7,408 bases of DNA from Halobacteriales archaeon SW_10_68_16 (GCA_003023485.1 PXSG01000004.1:1-7408); one strand, 5' to 3'. Numbered from the stretch's first letter, positions 1 to 6,178 are shown. Numbers and translations are program-made. The notes: generated by a model not told the origin, from the sequence alone.

Positions 1-295
1 GTCGGGCTGTATCAAGCGCGTCGGCTGCGTCGTCAACCACGTCGTCACCGGCTTCGACAGCAACTGCATGGTCGTCTGGGACGTCCCCGACGACGAGCGC
101 GATTCCCTGGGCGAGACGGTCGGCCAGCCGGTCTGCCAGTGCCGGGTGGTCCCCACCCGTCGAGACGAACGGCCCCAGGACGCCCGGCACGAACGAGAAG
201 ACGAAGACCATCACGACGAGGAACACGCTGACGCCGATAGTGAAATCCAGCGCCGTCTGCCCCCGCGGACGCCCCCCCGAGGGGCTCCGGATCAC
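1..295 (-). CDS. Pilin-like protein with class III signal peptide, 3' end beyond window
   Basis: The translated minus strand starts MIRSPSGGRPRGQTALDF and runs into a long hydrophobic helix (TIGVSVFLVVMVFVFSFV), then a charged, Asp/Ala-rich domain that is still open at the left edge. A short basic leader, then G|QTALDF, then one hydrophobic stretch is the archaeal class III (type IV pilin-like) signal peptide, normally cut after the Gly by the prepilin peptidase PibD, with the helix forming the filament core. I infer a secreted or membrane-anchored pilin-like subunit; a specific family assignment needs a profile search. The GTG start at 295-293 is chosen because it gives a short basic leader and lies about 27 nt from a GATAAG element (326-321), as for a leaderless transcript. 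An in-frame ATG at 346 would add 17 residues. About 98 residues are visible. Confidence 0.65.
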   Translation of the reverse strand, partial: MIRSPSGGRPRGQTALDFTIGVSVFLVVMVFVFSFVPGVLGPFVSTGGDHPALADRLADRLAQGIALVVGDVPDDHAVAVEAGDDVVDDAADALDTAR

Positions 296-320
296 TTCCA
301 GAAGGCAGGCGTGGAGCGCT

Positions 321-330
321 CTTATCGATT
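321..330. promoter_or_regulatory. Possible shared TATA-like element between divergent genes
   Basis: The string CTTATCGATT (GATAAG on the other strand) lies about 27 nt from the GTG start at 295 (minus) and about 25 nt from a GTG at 349 (plus). This spacing is what leaderless haloarchaeal transcripts show. The match to the TATA consensus is weak and no clear BRE is visible, so this is only a candidate. Confidence 0.25.
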
Positions 331-348
331 GTGGCCGAAATCCCATCA

Positions 349-567
349 GTGATAATTGGCCCGAGTGGGGCCAGCACGTACGCTCGTCGGCCCGACGTGG
401 AGATTTCAACCGGCGAAACTCGATTCAATAGCTTTATTTCCGCCATCATCGTTGCTGGCGGCGTGTTCGTCCTCCCGATCCTCGGGGTCGTGGTGTTCAC
501 CCGGCCGAAAGACGGGAGACAGGCGTCGGAATATCGGTACTCCATCGCCGACTTCGACGACAAGTGA
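349..567 (+). CDS. Small single-helix membrane protein, function unknown
   Basis: This frame encodes 72 residues: a polar N-terminal part, one strong membrane helix (FISAIIVAGGVFVLPILGVV, about residues 31-50), then a basic patch (TRPKDGR) and an acidic tail ending EYRYSIADFDDK. The distribution of charge suggests a single-pass protein, but topology is uncertain. Third codon positions are strongly G/C from about position 430 onward, supporting coding, but weaker before 397, so the start is unclear. Candidates are GTG 331, GTG 349 (best spacing to the TATA-like element) and GTG 397 (56 aa, removes the atypical part). It ends 36 bp before the convergent MATE gene stop. I do not recognise the family. 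The helix and tail are more secure than the N-terminus. Confidence 0.5.
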   Translation: MIIGPSGASTYARRPDVEISTGETRFNSFISAIIVAGGVFVLPILGVVVFTRPKDGRQASEYRYSIADFDDK

Positions 568-603
568 CGGGGTTGACCCGGCGACAGTTCGCGGCGAACA
601 CCG

Positions 604-2079
604 TCAATCCCCGGCGTCAGGGTGGTCCTCGACGGCCGGCACGGTCGGGTCCTCGGTGAGGTCGGCACCGCGCCAGGTGCCCCGGCGGAACCACACCAGG
701 GCGATGGCGGCGCCGACGACGTTCGAGACGACGAAGGCCGCGAAGAAGCCCCGCGTCCCGAACCGCTGGGCGCCGAACCACGCGACCGGCAGCCGTATGA
801 GGCCCTGCGTGAAGATGGCGATGGCCGCGGCAGTCAGCGTCCGGCCGGCGCCGCGAAAGCCCCCGCTGTAGGCCCGGACCACGCCCAGGAAGCCGAAGGT
901 GGGCGCGACGGTCCGGAGGAACTGTGCGCCCACGGGGATGACCTCGGGGTCGTCGGTGAACACCGCGACGATGGCGGGGGCGGTGAACCAGACCAGCACC
1001 GCGGCGGCCGACAGCACGACGAACATCGCCACGGCGGCGAAGTCGTTCGTGCGGGCAGCGCGGTCGGGGTTGCCGGCGCCGATGTTCTGGCCGGTCAGGG
1101 TCTCGACGCCCCGGCCGACCGCGATGGCCGGCAGGAAGATGACCGAGAACACGCGGATGCCGACGCCGAAGGCCGCCACGACGGGGTTGGCGAAGGTGGC
1201 GACGATGATGAGCAGGAGATTGACGGAGACGGCCCGGCCGGTCACCTCGACGGATGCGGGACCGCCCACGCGGACCAGCGTCCGGAGGTATCCGAGGTCG
1301 GGGCGCAGGTCGGGGAGGTTGATGGCGACCCCCCGCTTGCCCCGGAACATGATCCCGAGGCCGACGACCGTCGCCAGCCCACGCGAGAAGACCGTCGCGA
1401 CGGCCGCCCCCGTGACGCCCCACTCCGGGAAGGGACCGACCCCGAAGATGAGCAGGGGGTCGACGACGATGTTCAGCACGACCGTCCCCAGCATGACGAG
1501 CATGGGCGTGATGGTGTCGCCGTAGCCCCGCATCAGCGAGATGAACACGAGGAAGCCAAAGAGCGCGAACAGCCCAAGCGAGACGACCTGCATGTACCTG
1601 GCCGCCAGGGGCAGGATGTCGGGGCCGGCCCCCAACAGCGCGAGGACGTCGTCGACGAGGACGTAGCCGGCCGTGCCCAACAGGACGGAGACGACGACGG
1701 CGAAGGCGACCGTCTGGGAGGCGGCGTACTCGGCCTCGCGTGGTTCGCCGGCCCCGGTGTGCTGGGCGACGAGGACGCTGCCCGCGACGGTCAGCCCGAT
1801 GCCAAACGAGATGAGCAGGAAGACCATCGGGAACGCGAAACTGATCGCCGCCAGGGCCTCGGTGCTGTACTGGCCCAGCCAGAAGGTATCGGCGAGGTTG
1901 TAGGCCGTCTGGAGGAGGTTCGTGACGACGATGGGCAAGGAGAGGTAAAAGAGCGGCCAGCCGATCGAGCCCTCGGTGAGGGTCAACTCCTCCGGTCCCT
2001 TGAAGAGGTCGCCCACGCTCCGGAGCAGGCGACGGGGGCGGGCCTTCCCGAGGAGCGCCAGCAGGTCGCGGGGGGTCAT
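604..2079 (-). CDS. MATE family efflux transporter
   Basis: The product is a 491-residue integral membrane protein with about 12 hydrophobic helices in two similar halves, the normal size and build for MATE (multidrug and toxic compound extrusion) transporters. These export cationic drugs and metabolites using a Na+ or H+ gradient. Visible family features are NLADTFWLGQ at residues 61-70, whose Asp64 sits where archaeal MATE proteins carry the helix-1 cation/proton-coupling Asp; VDPLLIFG at 206-213; QNIGAG at 331-336; and GFRGAGRT at 407-414. The N-terminus has about 40 soluble, basic residues before helix 1, and the C-terminus a short acidic tail. ATG 2079 is chosen over upstream in-frame starts because GGAGG (2094-2090) lies 10 nt before it and the upstream translation is Arg-rich and without family resemblance. 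The substrate cannot be deduced. It is transcribed alone, convergent with the small membrane-protein gene. Confidence 0.93.
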   Translation of the reverse strand: MTPRDLLALLGKARPRRLLRSVGDLFKGPEELTLTEGSIGWPLFYLSLPIVVTNLLQTAYNLADTFWLGQYSTEALAAISFAFPMVFLLISFGIGLTVAGSVLVAQHTGAGEPREAEYAASQTVAFAVVVSVLLGTAGYVLVDDVLALLGAGPDILPLAARYMQVVSLGLFALFGFLVFISLMRGYGDTITPMLVMLGTVVLNIVVDPLLIFGVGPFPEWGVTGAAVATVFSRGLATVVGLGIMFRGKRGVAINLPDLRPDLGYLRTLVRVGGPASVEVTGRAVSVNLLLIIVATFANPVVAAFGVGIRVFSVIFLPAIAVGRGVETLTGQNIGAGNPDRAARTNDFAAVAMFVVLSAAAVLVWFTAPAIVAVFTDDPEVIPVGAQFLRTVAPTFGFLGVVRAYSGGFRGAGRTLTAAAIAIFTQGLIRLPVAWFGAQRFGTRGFFAAFVVSNVVGAAIALVWFRRGTWRGADLTEDPTVPAVEDHPDAGD

Positions 2080-2089
2080 CCGCCGGTCG

Positions 2090-2094
2090 CCTCC
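2090..2094 (-). promoter_or_regulatory. Shine-Dalgarno site of MATE gene
   Basis: GGAGG on the minus strand, 10 nt before ATG 2079. It matches the haloarchaeal anti-SD (CACCTCC) and decides the start in favour of ATG 2079 over upstream in-frame codons. Confidence 0.5.
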
Positions 2095-2205
2095 GGACCG
2101 GCACGGGTGGAGGGCATCGGGCCAAAGCACCCGCTGGCCGGCCAAAAACGTTCGGAAACGGAGACGGACCGCCCGACTGCGGGCGCGGCGTCGGGGGAAG
2201 CGACA

Positions 2206-2215
2206 CACCCTTGCT
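2206..2215 (+). promoter_or_regulatory. Possible TATA-like element for the 89-aa gene
   Basis: CACCCTTGCT is centred about 26 nt before ATG 2238. No Shine-Dalgarno site is seen before that ATG, which fits a leaderless message. The consensus match is weak. Confidence 0.2.
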
Positions 2216-2237
2216 GGGGCGGTCCCAACGGGAACGC

Positions 2238-2507
2238 ATGAACCACCTGGCGGTCGCCGGGGAGGGGGAGTGGCACCTCCCCCAGCACGCCCACGTCGTC
2301 GTCTACGAGGCCGACCGCGGGGAGTTGCTGACGGTCTACGACTGCGGGGCCGCGGGGAAGCCGCCGTCGGCGCAGTTCACGGGCCACCTCGTGCGGGTCG
2401 ACGCCGACCACGACCTGCGCCCCCAGCCCACCGGCTACGTGGTTCGCCTCAGGGAACGGGCACGCCTCGAAGGGCAGGCCGAGGACCGCTACGTCATCCG
2501 CGGATAG
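2238..2507 (+). CDS. Conserved-looking haloarchaeal protein of unknown function, 89 aa
   Basis: The protein begins MNHLAVAGEGEWHLPQHAHV and continues with alternating hydrophobic and charged residues (HVVVYEADRGELLTVYDC, YVVRLRERARLEG), suggesting a small beta-rich soluble domain. There is no signal peptide, membrane helix or HTH. One Cys (in YDCG) and three His in the first 25 residues are visible but form no recognised metal site. ATG 2238 is preferred over an upstream in-frame alternative at 2211 because the family-like sequence begins there and a TATA-like element lies at leaderless spacing. It is divergent from the MATE gene (158 bp between starts) and convergent with the Lrp gene, with only 18 bp between stops. 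Composition fits a real haloarchaeal gene. No function can be assigned. Confidence 0.7.
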   Translation: MNHLAVAGEGEWHLPQHAHVVVYEADRGELLTVYDCGAAGKPPSAQFTGHLVRVDADHDLRPQPTGYVVRLRERARLEGQAEDRYVIRG

Positions 2508-2525
2508 CCGCGCTCGGGTCGTGGG

Positions 2526-2981
2526 TCACTCGACGTCGAGTTCGAACTGTTCGTGTTCCTTGGCGGCGTTGAGGACGACGCTTGTGTTGGACTCCTTGAT
2601 GTCGGGGTTGTTCAGCAGCGTCTTGATGGCGTCGTTCATGTCGTCGGTGTCGGCGAACTTCCCGACGGCGACGATGTCGTGGTCGCCGGTGACCTCGTAG
2701 ACGCTGACCATCTGGCGGTGCTCGGTCAGTTCCTCGGTGACTGCCTGGAGGCCGCTGCCCTCGACCTTCAACTGGAGGATGGCTGTCACGTCGTAGCCCA
2801 GGGCGTCGTAGTCGATCTTCGGCGTATAGCCGCGGATGATGCCGTCCTCCTCTAAGTCCGAGAGGTGGTTCGAAACCGTCGTCACGGAGACGTCCAGGTC
2901 CTCCGCGAGACTCCGCAGACTCGCCCGCCCGTCGCCCAGCAGCGCATTCACCAACTTTCGGTCTAGATTTTCGTACGTCAT
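2526..2981 (-). CDS. lrp: Lrp/AsnC family transcriptional regulator
   Basis: The product is 151 residues, the usual size of Lrp/AsnC proteins. Residues about 4-55 form a winged helix-turn-helix ([20 protein letters not shown], then [20 protein letters not shown]), followed by the linker [15 protein letters not shown]. Residues about 65-145 form the RAM/AsnC ligand-binding domain, including [16 protein letters not shown], where the Gly-Asp turn helps build the effector site in this family. Such proteins form dimers to octamers and sense amino acids. The gene is divergent from glnA, so control of glutamine synthesis and of itself is the natural inference; I recall a similar Lrp-glnA pairing in Halobacterium salinarum. 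ATG 2981 matches the usual family start (MTYENLD). GTG 3002, seven codons upstream, is an alternative that lies about 24 nt from a TATA-like ATATAC and could be a leaderless start. Confidence 0.92.
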   Translation of the reverse strand: MTYENLDRKLVNALLGDGRASLRSLAEDLDVSVTTVSNHLSDLEEDGIIRGYTPKIDYDALGYDVTAILQLKVEGSGLQAVTEELTEHRQMVSVYEVTGDHDIVAVGKFADTDDMNDAIKTLLNNPDIKESNTSVVLNAAKEHEQFELDVE

Positions 2982-3106
2982 CAACCGTACAAACGGAGGC
3001 ACGGCATTAGAATTTTACGAATATACAATTCTGTGCGCAACGGGCAAGGATTGCGCAAAATAGGAGGGTTTTTGTGGCAGCGGGATAGCTTCTCAGGTGT
3101 CGAAAG
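2982..3106. promoter_or_regulatory. Divergent lrp-glnA control region with repeats
   Basis: This 125-bp gap is markedly more AT-rich than its flanks. It holds an inverted repeat, AGAATT-12 nt-AATTCT (3009-3032), covering TATA-like strings ATATAC (3021-3026) and TTTTAC (3013-3018) that suit the lrp promoter. Next come two direct copies of TGCGCAA (3034-3040 and 3052-3058), 18 bp apart start to start; the second lies in a perfect 8-bp palindrome, TTGCGCAA (3051-3058). For glnA, AAAATA (3057-3062) could be the TATA box, giving a short leader. Lrp proteins bind spaced palindromic sites, so these are plausible operators for the adjacent regulator. That role is inferred from position and symmetry only. 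Confidence 0.55.
3095..3099 (+). promoter_or_regulatory. Shine-Dalgarno site of glnA
   Basis: AGGTG ends 7 nt before ATG 3107 and is complementary to the haloarchaeal 16S rRNA tail. It suggests that glnA has a leadered message, unlike several other genes in this window. Confidence 0.4.
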
Positions 3107-4462
3107 ATGACAAGCGAAAACCTCTCGCCGGCGGAAGAGAACGTGTTAGACGAGATAGAGGAGAAGGGGGTGGACTTCATCCGCCTCCAGTTCACGGATA
3201 TCCTGGGGACGGTCAAGAACGTCTCTATCCCGGCCGACCAGGCCGAGAAGGCCTTCACCGAGGGCATCTACTTCGACGGCTCCTCGATCAACGGGTTCGT
3301 CCGCATCCAGGAGTCGGACATGCGCCTGGAACCGGACCCGTCGACGTTCGCGGTCCTTCCCTGGAGGGATGGGCCGAAGGTCACGAGCGCCCGGATGATC
3401 AGCGACGTCCACGACACGGCGACCGACGAACCGTTCGTGGGCGACCCGCGCAAGGTACTGAAAGACGCCGTCGCGCGCGCCAACGACATGGGCTACACCG
3501 TCAACGCCGGGCCCGAGCCCGAGTTCTTCCTCTTCCAGGAGGACGAGGACGGCAACGCGACCCTGGAGTGGTCGGACAAGGGCGGGTACTTCGACCTCGC
3601 CCCGAAGGACATGGCCCAGGACGTCCGTGGCGACATCATCTACGGGCTCGAGGACATGGGCTTCGAGGTCGAGGCCAGCCACCACGAGGTCGCACAGAGC
3701 CAACACGAGATCGACTTCAAGTACGACGACATCCTCACGACGGCGGACAACGTCGCGACCTTCCGGTCGGTCGTCCGGGCGATCGCCTCCCAGCACGACC
3801 TCCACGCGACGTTCATGCCAAAGCCCATCCCGCGCATCAACGGCTCCGGGATGCACACACACCTCTCGCTCTTTACCGAGGACGGCGAGAACGCCTTCCA
3901 CGACGGCGACGACGAGTTCAACCTCTCGGGGACGGCAAAGCAGTTCCTCGCGGGTGTGCTTGACCACGCGCCAGCGATCACGGCCGTCGCAAACCCGACC
4001 GTCAACTCCTACAAGCGGCTGATTCCGGGCTACGAGGCGCCGGTCTACGTCGCCTGGAGCGACGTCAACCGCTCGGCGCTGGTCCGCAAGCCGGCCGCTC
4101 GCGTGCCCGCAGCGAGTCGCATCGAACTGCGCTCGCCGGACCCGTCGTGTAACCCCTACCTCGCGTTCGCGGCGATGATCCACGCCGGCCTCGACGGCAT
4201 CGAGCGCGGCATGGACTGTCCGGACCCCGTTCGGGAGAACATCTACGAGTTCGACGAGGAAAAACGCGAGGAGTACGGCATCGACACGCTGCCCTCGAAC
4301 CTCGGGCAGGCCATCGACGCACTCGAGGCCGACGAGGTCGTCATGGACGCGCTGGGCCCGCACGTCTCCGAGAAGTTCATCGAGGCCAAGCGCCAGGAGT
4401 TCCAGGAGTACCTCGTCGAGGTCTCCGAGTGGGAACTCGACCGCTACCTCGAGAAGTTCTGA
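3107..4462 (+). CDS. glnA: Glutamine synthetase, type I
   Basis: GlnA condenses glutamate and ammonia with ATP to glutamine, the main entry of nitrogen into metabolism; type I enzymes are cytoplasmic dodecamers. The 451 residues match the short type I-alpha size. The N-terminal beta-grasp domain includes FDGSSINGF (56-64). Catalytic-domain signatures are PEPEFFLF (136-143, metal-binding Glu), [13 protein letters not shown] (192-204), [11 protein letters not shown] (245-255, metal-binding His), [17 protein letters not shown] (296-312) and [18 protein letters not shown] (338-355, substrate Arg residues). FVRIQESD (64-71) keeps the Arg that mediates glutamine feedback inhibition in Bacillus GSI-alpha. 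A Tyr aligning with the E. coli adenylylation site occurs in NIYEFD (378-383), but the surrounding sequence is GSI-alpha-like, so adenylylation is not expected. An SD site precedes the start and a stem-loop follows the stop. The gene is intact. Confidence 0.98.
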   Translation: MTSENLSPAEENVLDEIEEKGVDFIRLQFTDILGTVKNVSIPADQAEKAFTEGIYFDGSSINGFVRIQESDMRLEPDPSTFAVLPWRDGPKVTSARMISDVHDTATDEPFVGDPRKVLKDAVARANDMGYTVNAGPEPEFFLFQEDEDGNATLEWSDKGGYFDLAPKDMAQDVRGDIIYGLEDMGFEVEASHHEVAQSQHEIDFKYDDILTTADNVATFRSVVRAIASQHDLHATFMPKPIPRINGSGMHTHLSLFTEDGENAFHDGDDEFNLSGTAKQFLAGVLDHAPAITAVANPTVNSYKRLIPGYEAPVYVAWSDVNRSALVRKPAARVPAASRIELRSPDPSCNPYLAFAAMIHAGLDGIERGMDCPDPVRENIYEFDEEKREEYGIDTLPSNLGQAIDALEADEVVMDALGPHVSEKFIEAKRQEFQEYLVEVSEWELDRYLEKF

Positions 4463-4502
4463 GACGAACAGTCGTCTCGAGCCACAAACACACTCCGTTT
4501 TT
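4461..4502 (+). terminator. Stem-loop and T-run after glnA
   Basis: A perfect 7-bp stem, GAGACGA-ACAG-TCGTCTC (4461-4478), starts inside the glnA stop codon, and a run of five T (4498-4502) follows 19 nt later. In archaea the T-rich tract is the main termination signal and the hairpin may protect the RNA end. It lies exactly between convergent genes. The T-run sits only on the glnA strand, so it would not serve the opposite gene. Confidence 0.5.
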
Positions 4503-4948
4503 CAGGGCCGGAGCTTTCTGAGGAGACCGAGTGCACGCCCGGGGAGTCCGATAGCCGCCGCCGTCACCCCGACCAGCACCATCAGCGTGTACAGGCCGAG
4601 CGTCGAGAGCCAGACGACCAGCATAGCGAGAATCGCCCAGCCACCCGAGAGGAAGTAGAAGGCACCCAGCGTCATCGCGGTCCCGTAGAGCAACACGAGG
4701 TAGGGGCCCCACCCGCGGGCGTGGCCACGGCGGGCCTGCTGGCGGACGTACTGGCGCAGGTCGCGTTCGAGTTCCTCGCGGTGGACGGTGCGGTCCTCGA
4801 TCTCCGCCTCGAAGCGCTCCAGGTCGCGCCGTAGTTCGGCGAAGTCCTCGTAGTCGACGGTCTCGGGTTCGACCGTCGCGACACCGTCGTCGTCGCCGCC
4901 AGTGGCCGCCTCCCCGAGATCGGCGTCACCGTCGTCCGCGTCGCTCAT
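4502..4948 (-). CDS. Haloarchaeal membrane protein of unknown function, coiled-coil N-domain
   Basis: The 148-residue product has an acidic, disordered-looking N-terminus (MSDADDGDADLGEAATGGDD), then a heptad-like charged helix (about 32-72: DFAELRRDLERFEAEIEDRT and on), a basic juxtamembrane stretch (RRGHARGWGPY), and two or three membrane helices (about 81-101, 103-122 and 116-135), ending with basic residues GLLRKLRP. I recognise the layout as a conserved haloarchaeal protein but know no function. ATG 4948 lies in the motif TGATG, where an upstream gene could end in TGA and couple translation. Here the upstream YihY frame reads straight through this ATG instead, giving a 286-residue fused frame. 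Start at ATG 4948 is preferred because the acidic N-terminus typical of soluble haloarchaeal segments begins exactly there. Confidence 0.78.
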   Translation of the reverse strand: MSDADDGDADLGEAATGGDDDGVATVEPETVDYEDFAELRRDLERFEAEIEDRTVHREELERDLRQYVRQQARRGHARGWGPYLVLLYGTAMTLGAFYFLSGGWAILAMLVVWLSTLGLYTLMVLVGVTAAAIGLPGRALGLLRKLRP

Positions 4949-5362
4949 CAGTCGTGTGGTATCTCGGGGGCCCCCCTGTTGTAGTTGCCGGTCGTAGCCG
5001 GCGAGGGTGGCGTTGATGGCCCCGCCGAGCAGGACGACCAGCGCCTCGGTCACCTGCTCGACCAGCGAGACCGACTCGACGGCGCCGTACACGCGCGAAA
5101 AGGCGATGTCGAGCCCGCGGAACAGCCGCAAGGAACTCCAGAGCAACACCACGACGCCGAGGACGGTCGCCCCGCCCCGGCCGGAGGTGCTGGTGAGGCC
5201 CCCCCACACGAGGGTCGCGATGGCGAGGGCAAGCACCACGAGCGGCACGAGCGAGACGAACGCGTAGTAGGCGATGGCGGCCGCCAGGAAGGACAGCTGC
5301 TGGTCGCGGGCGGTCACGACGACCGCCCTGGCGAGGCCGACGAGTCCGGCGTTCCGGGTCAC
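4949..5362 (-). pseudogene. YihY/BrkB-type membrane protein, internally shortened and joined to next gene
   Basis: The 138-codon segment begins VTRNAGLVGLARAVV (GTG start) and shows YihY/BrkB (formerly ribonuclease BN) features: the first helix region LSFLAAAIAYYAFVSLVPL, then SGRGGATVLGVVVLLWSSLR with LFRGLDIAFSRVYG, then the C-terminal-type helix VVLLGGAINATLAGYDRQLQQ. Family members are usually about 270-300 residues with six helices. Here two segments seem missing: a short one at LVWGG|LTSTSG (near 5199-5205, a run of seven C on the plus strand) and most of the central and later helices at TEALVVLL|GGAINA (5027-5041). There is no stop before the downstream gene. The start is supported by GAGGTG (5373-5368), 5 nt before GTG 5362. 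The remnant probably cannot fold as a full YihY protein; alternatively the gaps come from assembly. Comparison with the family is from memory. Confidence 0.6.
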
Positions 5363-5367
5363 GGGCA

Positions 5368-5373
5368 CACCTC
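5368..5373 (-). promoter_or_regulatory. Shine-Dalgarno site of YihY-type gene
   Basis: GAGGTG on the minus strand, 5 nt before GTG 5362. This strong match to the anti-SD fixes the start of the YihY-like frame and indicates that its 5' end is intact even though the body is shortened. Confidence 0.55.
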
Positions 5374-5384
5374 GGCCGACGTGC

Positions 5385-5396
5385 ACAAAGCCCTTA
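5385..5396. promoter_or_regulatory. Core promoter island between divergent genes
   Basis: ACAAAGCCCTTA lies in a 57-bp gap. CCCTTA is centred about 27 nt before ATG 5420, as for a leaderless plus-strand transcript. On the other strand CTTTGT is about 25 nt before GTG 5362. The two core promoters would therefore overlap or abut, so the divergent genes may compete for initiation. This is based on spacing and base composition only. Confidence 0.35.
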
Positions 5397-5419
5397 GGAA
5401 CCCGCGACCACGCCACCGT

Positions 5420-5806
5420 ATGGACGTCTCCGAGCGCGCGGTCCGGGCCACGTTCGTCCTGCTCGTCGCCAGCCTCGGCCTGCTGGGAGCCGGGCTGGCC
5501 GGTACCGCCGCGTCGCTGACCCTCGCGGCCGGCCTCCTCGGTATCGGCGGCGTTCTCTTTACCGCCCGGGGCCGGCTGGATGCCGGGCCGGAGTTCGCCG
5601 GCCGCGACCCGGGTGCCTACGGCCGGCTGTTGTGGGCCGGTCCCGTCGTCGCTGCCGCGGTCTGTCTGGCCTTCCTCGGCGCGACGCCGGCCGAACTCCA
5701 GTCGCTGGGCGGGCTGGTCGGCCTCGTCGGCATGGCGAACTACTTCCTGCGACCGGTCTACCGCGCGGGGTCGATCCTCTTCGAGCGCGTGACGGGGACG
5801 CGCTGA
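5420..5806 (+). CDS. Four-helix membrane protein, function unknown
   Basis: The 128-residue product has four predicted membrane helices: about residues 8-27 (RATFVLLVASLGLLGAG), 30-48 (ASLTLAAGLLGIGGVLF), 70-90 (LLWAGPVVAAAVCLAFLG) and 94-115 (LQSLGGLVGLVGMANYFL). A polar loop between helices 2 and 3 contains RGRLDAGPEFAGRDPGAYGR. The helices look like two hairpins, but no catalytic or transport motif is apparent. ATG 5420 is preferred over further upstream codons, which would run into the divergent YihY gene, and it fits a leaderless start 27 nt after CCCTTA. Third-position GC is very high. It is followed after 48 bp by a separately promoted gene on the same strand. Function unknown; I do not recognise a named family. 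Confidence 0.78.
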   Translation: MDVSERAVRATFVLLVASLGLLGAGLAGTAASLTLAAGLLGIGGVLFTARGRLDAGPEFAGRDPGAYGRLLWAGPVVAAAVCLAFLGATPAELQSLGGLVGLVGMANYFLRPVYRAGSILFERVTGTR

Positions 5807-5824
5807 CCCCCGGACCTGCCAACG

Positions 5825-5830
5825 ACTAAG
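5825..5830 (+). promoter_or_regulatory. TATA-like element of the 107-aa gene
   Basis: ACTAAG lies about 27 nt before ATG 5855, at the spacing expected for a leaderless haloarchaeal transcript. No convincing Shine-Dalgarno site adjoins the ATG. Confidence 0.35.
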
Positions 5831-5854
5831 TGGGTCACCCTCCTCCGGGTTCAC

Positions 5855-6178
5855 ATGGACGACCAGCGCCCGAGCGGGGACGAGCGCGGCGGCCCGGCGA
5901 CCGACGAGCCGATCGACTTCACGATGGAGATCGCCGACGGCCGGACGGAAATCGTCGTCTCCGGTGACCGCGACACGGCGGTCGTCGTCCGGTCGCAGTC
6001 GAGGGAGAAGATCTACCTCCCGCCGGAGGACTTCGACCGGCCGCCCGAGGACCGTCAGTCGGCCTACGACAGTCCCTACCGCCCGCGCAGCGGTGCCGAG
6101 GACAGCCCCTACCAGACACCCCCCGACGCCTTTGTCGTCCACCCCGAACCGGTCACCGACGTGCGTTTCCTGCGGTAG
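5855..6178 (+). CDS. Small acidic haloarchaeal protein, function unknown
   Basis: The product is 107 residues, soluble, acidic and Pro-rich. An apparently disordered N-terminus (about 1-18) leads into a compact beta-strand segment, DFTMEIADGRTEIVVSGDRD then TAVVVRSQSREKIYLPPEDF (21-60). A low-complexity Ser/Tyr/Pro stretch follows, with two related units, AYDSPYRPRSG and EDSPYQTPP (about 69-90), and the end is DAFVVHPEPVTDVRFLR. No helix-turn-helix, metal site or signal peptide is visible. ATG 5855 follows a TATA-like element at leaderless distance. The intact end and typical codon use argue for a real gene, and I have the impression of a widespread haloarchaeal family of unknown function. 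The next 99 bp hold no gene and become AT-rich. Confidence 0.75.
   Translation: MDDQRPSGDERGGPATDEPIDFTMEIADGRTEIVVSGDRDTAVVVRSQSREKIYLPPEDFDRPPEDRQSAYDSPYRPRSGAEDSPYQTPPDAFVVHPEPVTDVRFLR

Noticed and set aside
45..668. A minus-strand frame of 207 codons over the left end
   Set aside because: It crosses the MATE stop and the small membrane-protein gene in a shadow frame. The pilin-like signal lies in a different frame.
622..2241. A plus-strand open frame of about 539 codons opposite the MATE gene
   Set aside because: Translation is Asp/Gly/Glu/Arg-rich with no hydrophobic core or family motif. It is the GC-rich shadow of a gene with clear MATE motifs and an SD site.
3146..4363. A minus-strand open frame of about 405 codons opposite glnA
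   Set aside because: Low-complexity Val/Asp/Arg sequence produced by antisense reading of GC-biased codons; glnA on the other strand is certain.
4985..5419. 5' extension of the four-helix protein gene back to 4985
   Set aside because: The extension is antisense to the YihY-like gene, lacks membrane character, and ignores the leaderless start at 5420.
5831..5853. GGGTCACCC plus nearby GGGTTCAC as a terminator or operator hairpin
   Set aside because: Arms are only 4 bp and it lies within the core promoter to start interval of the 5855 gene, where chance GC symmetry is common.
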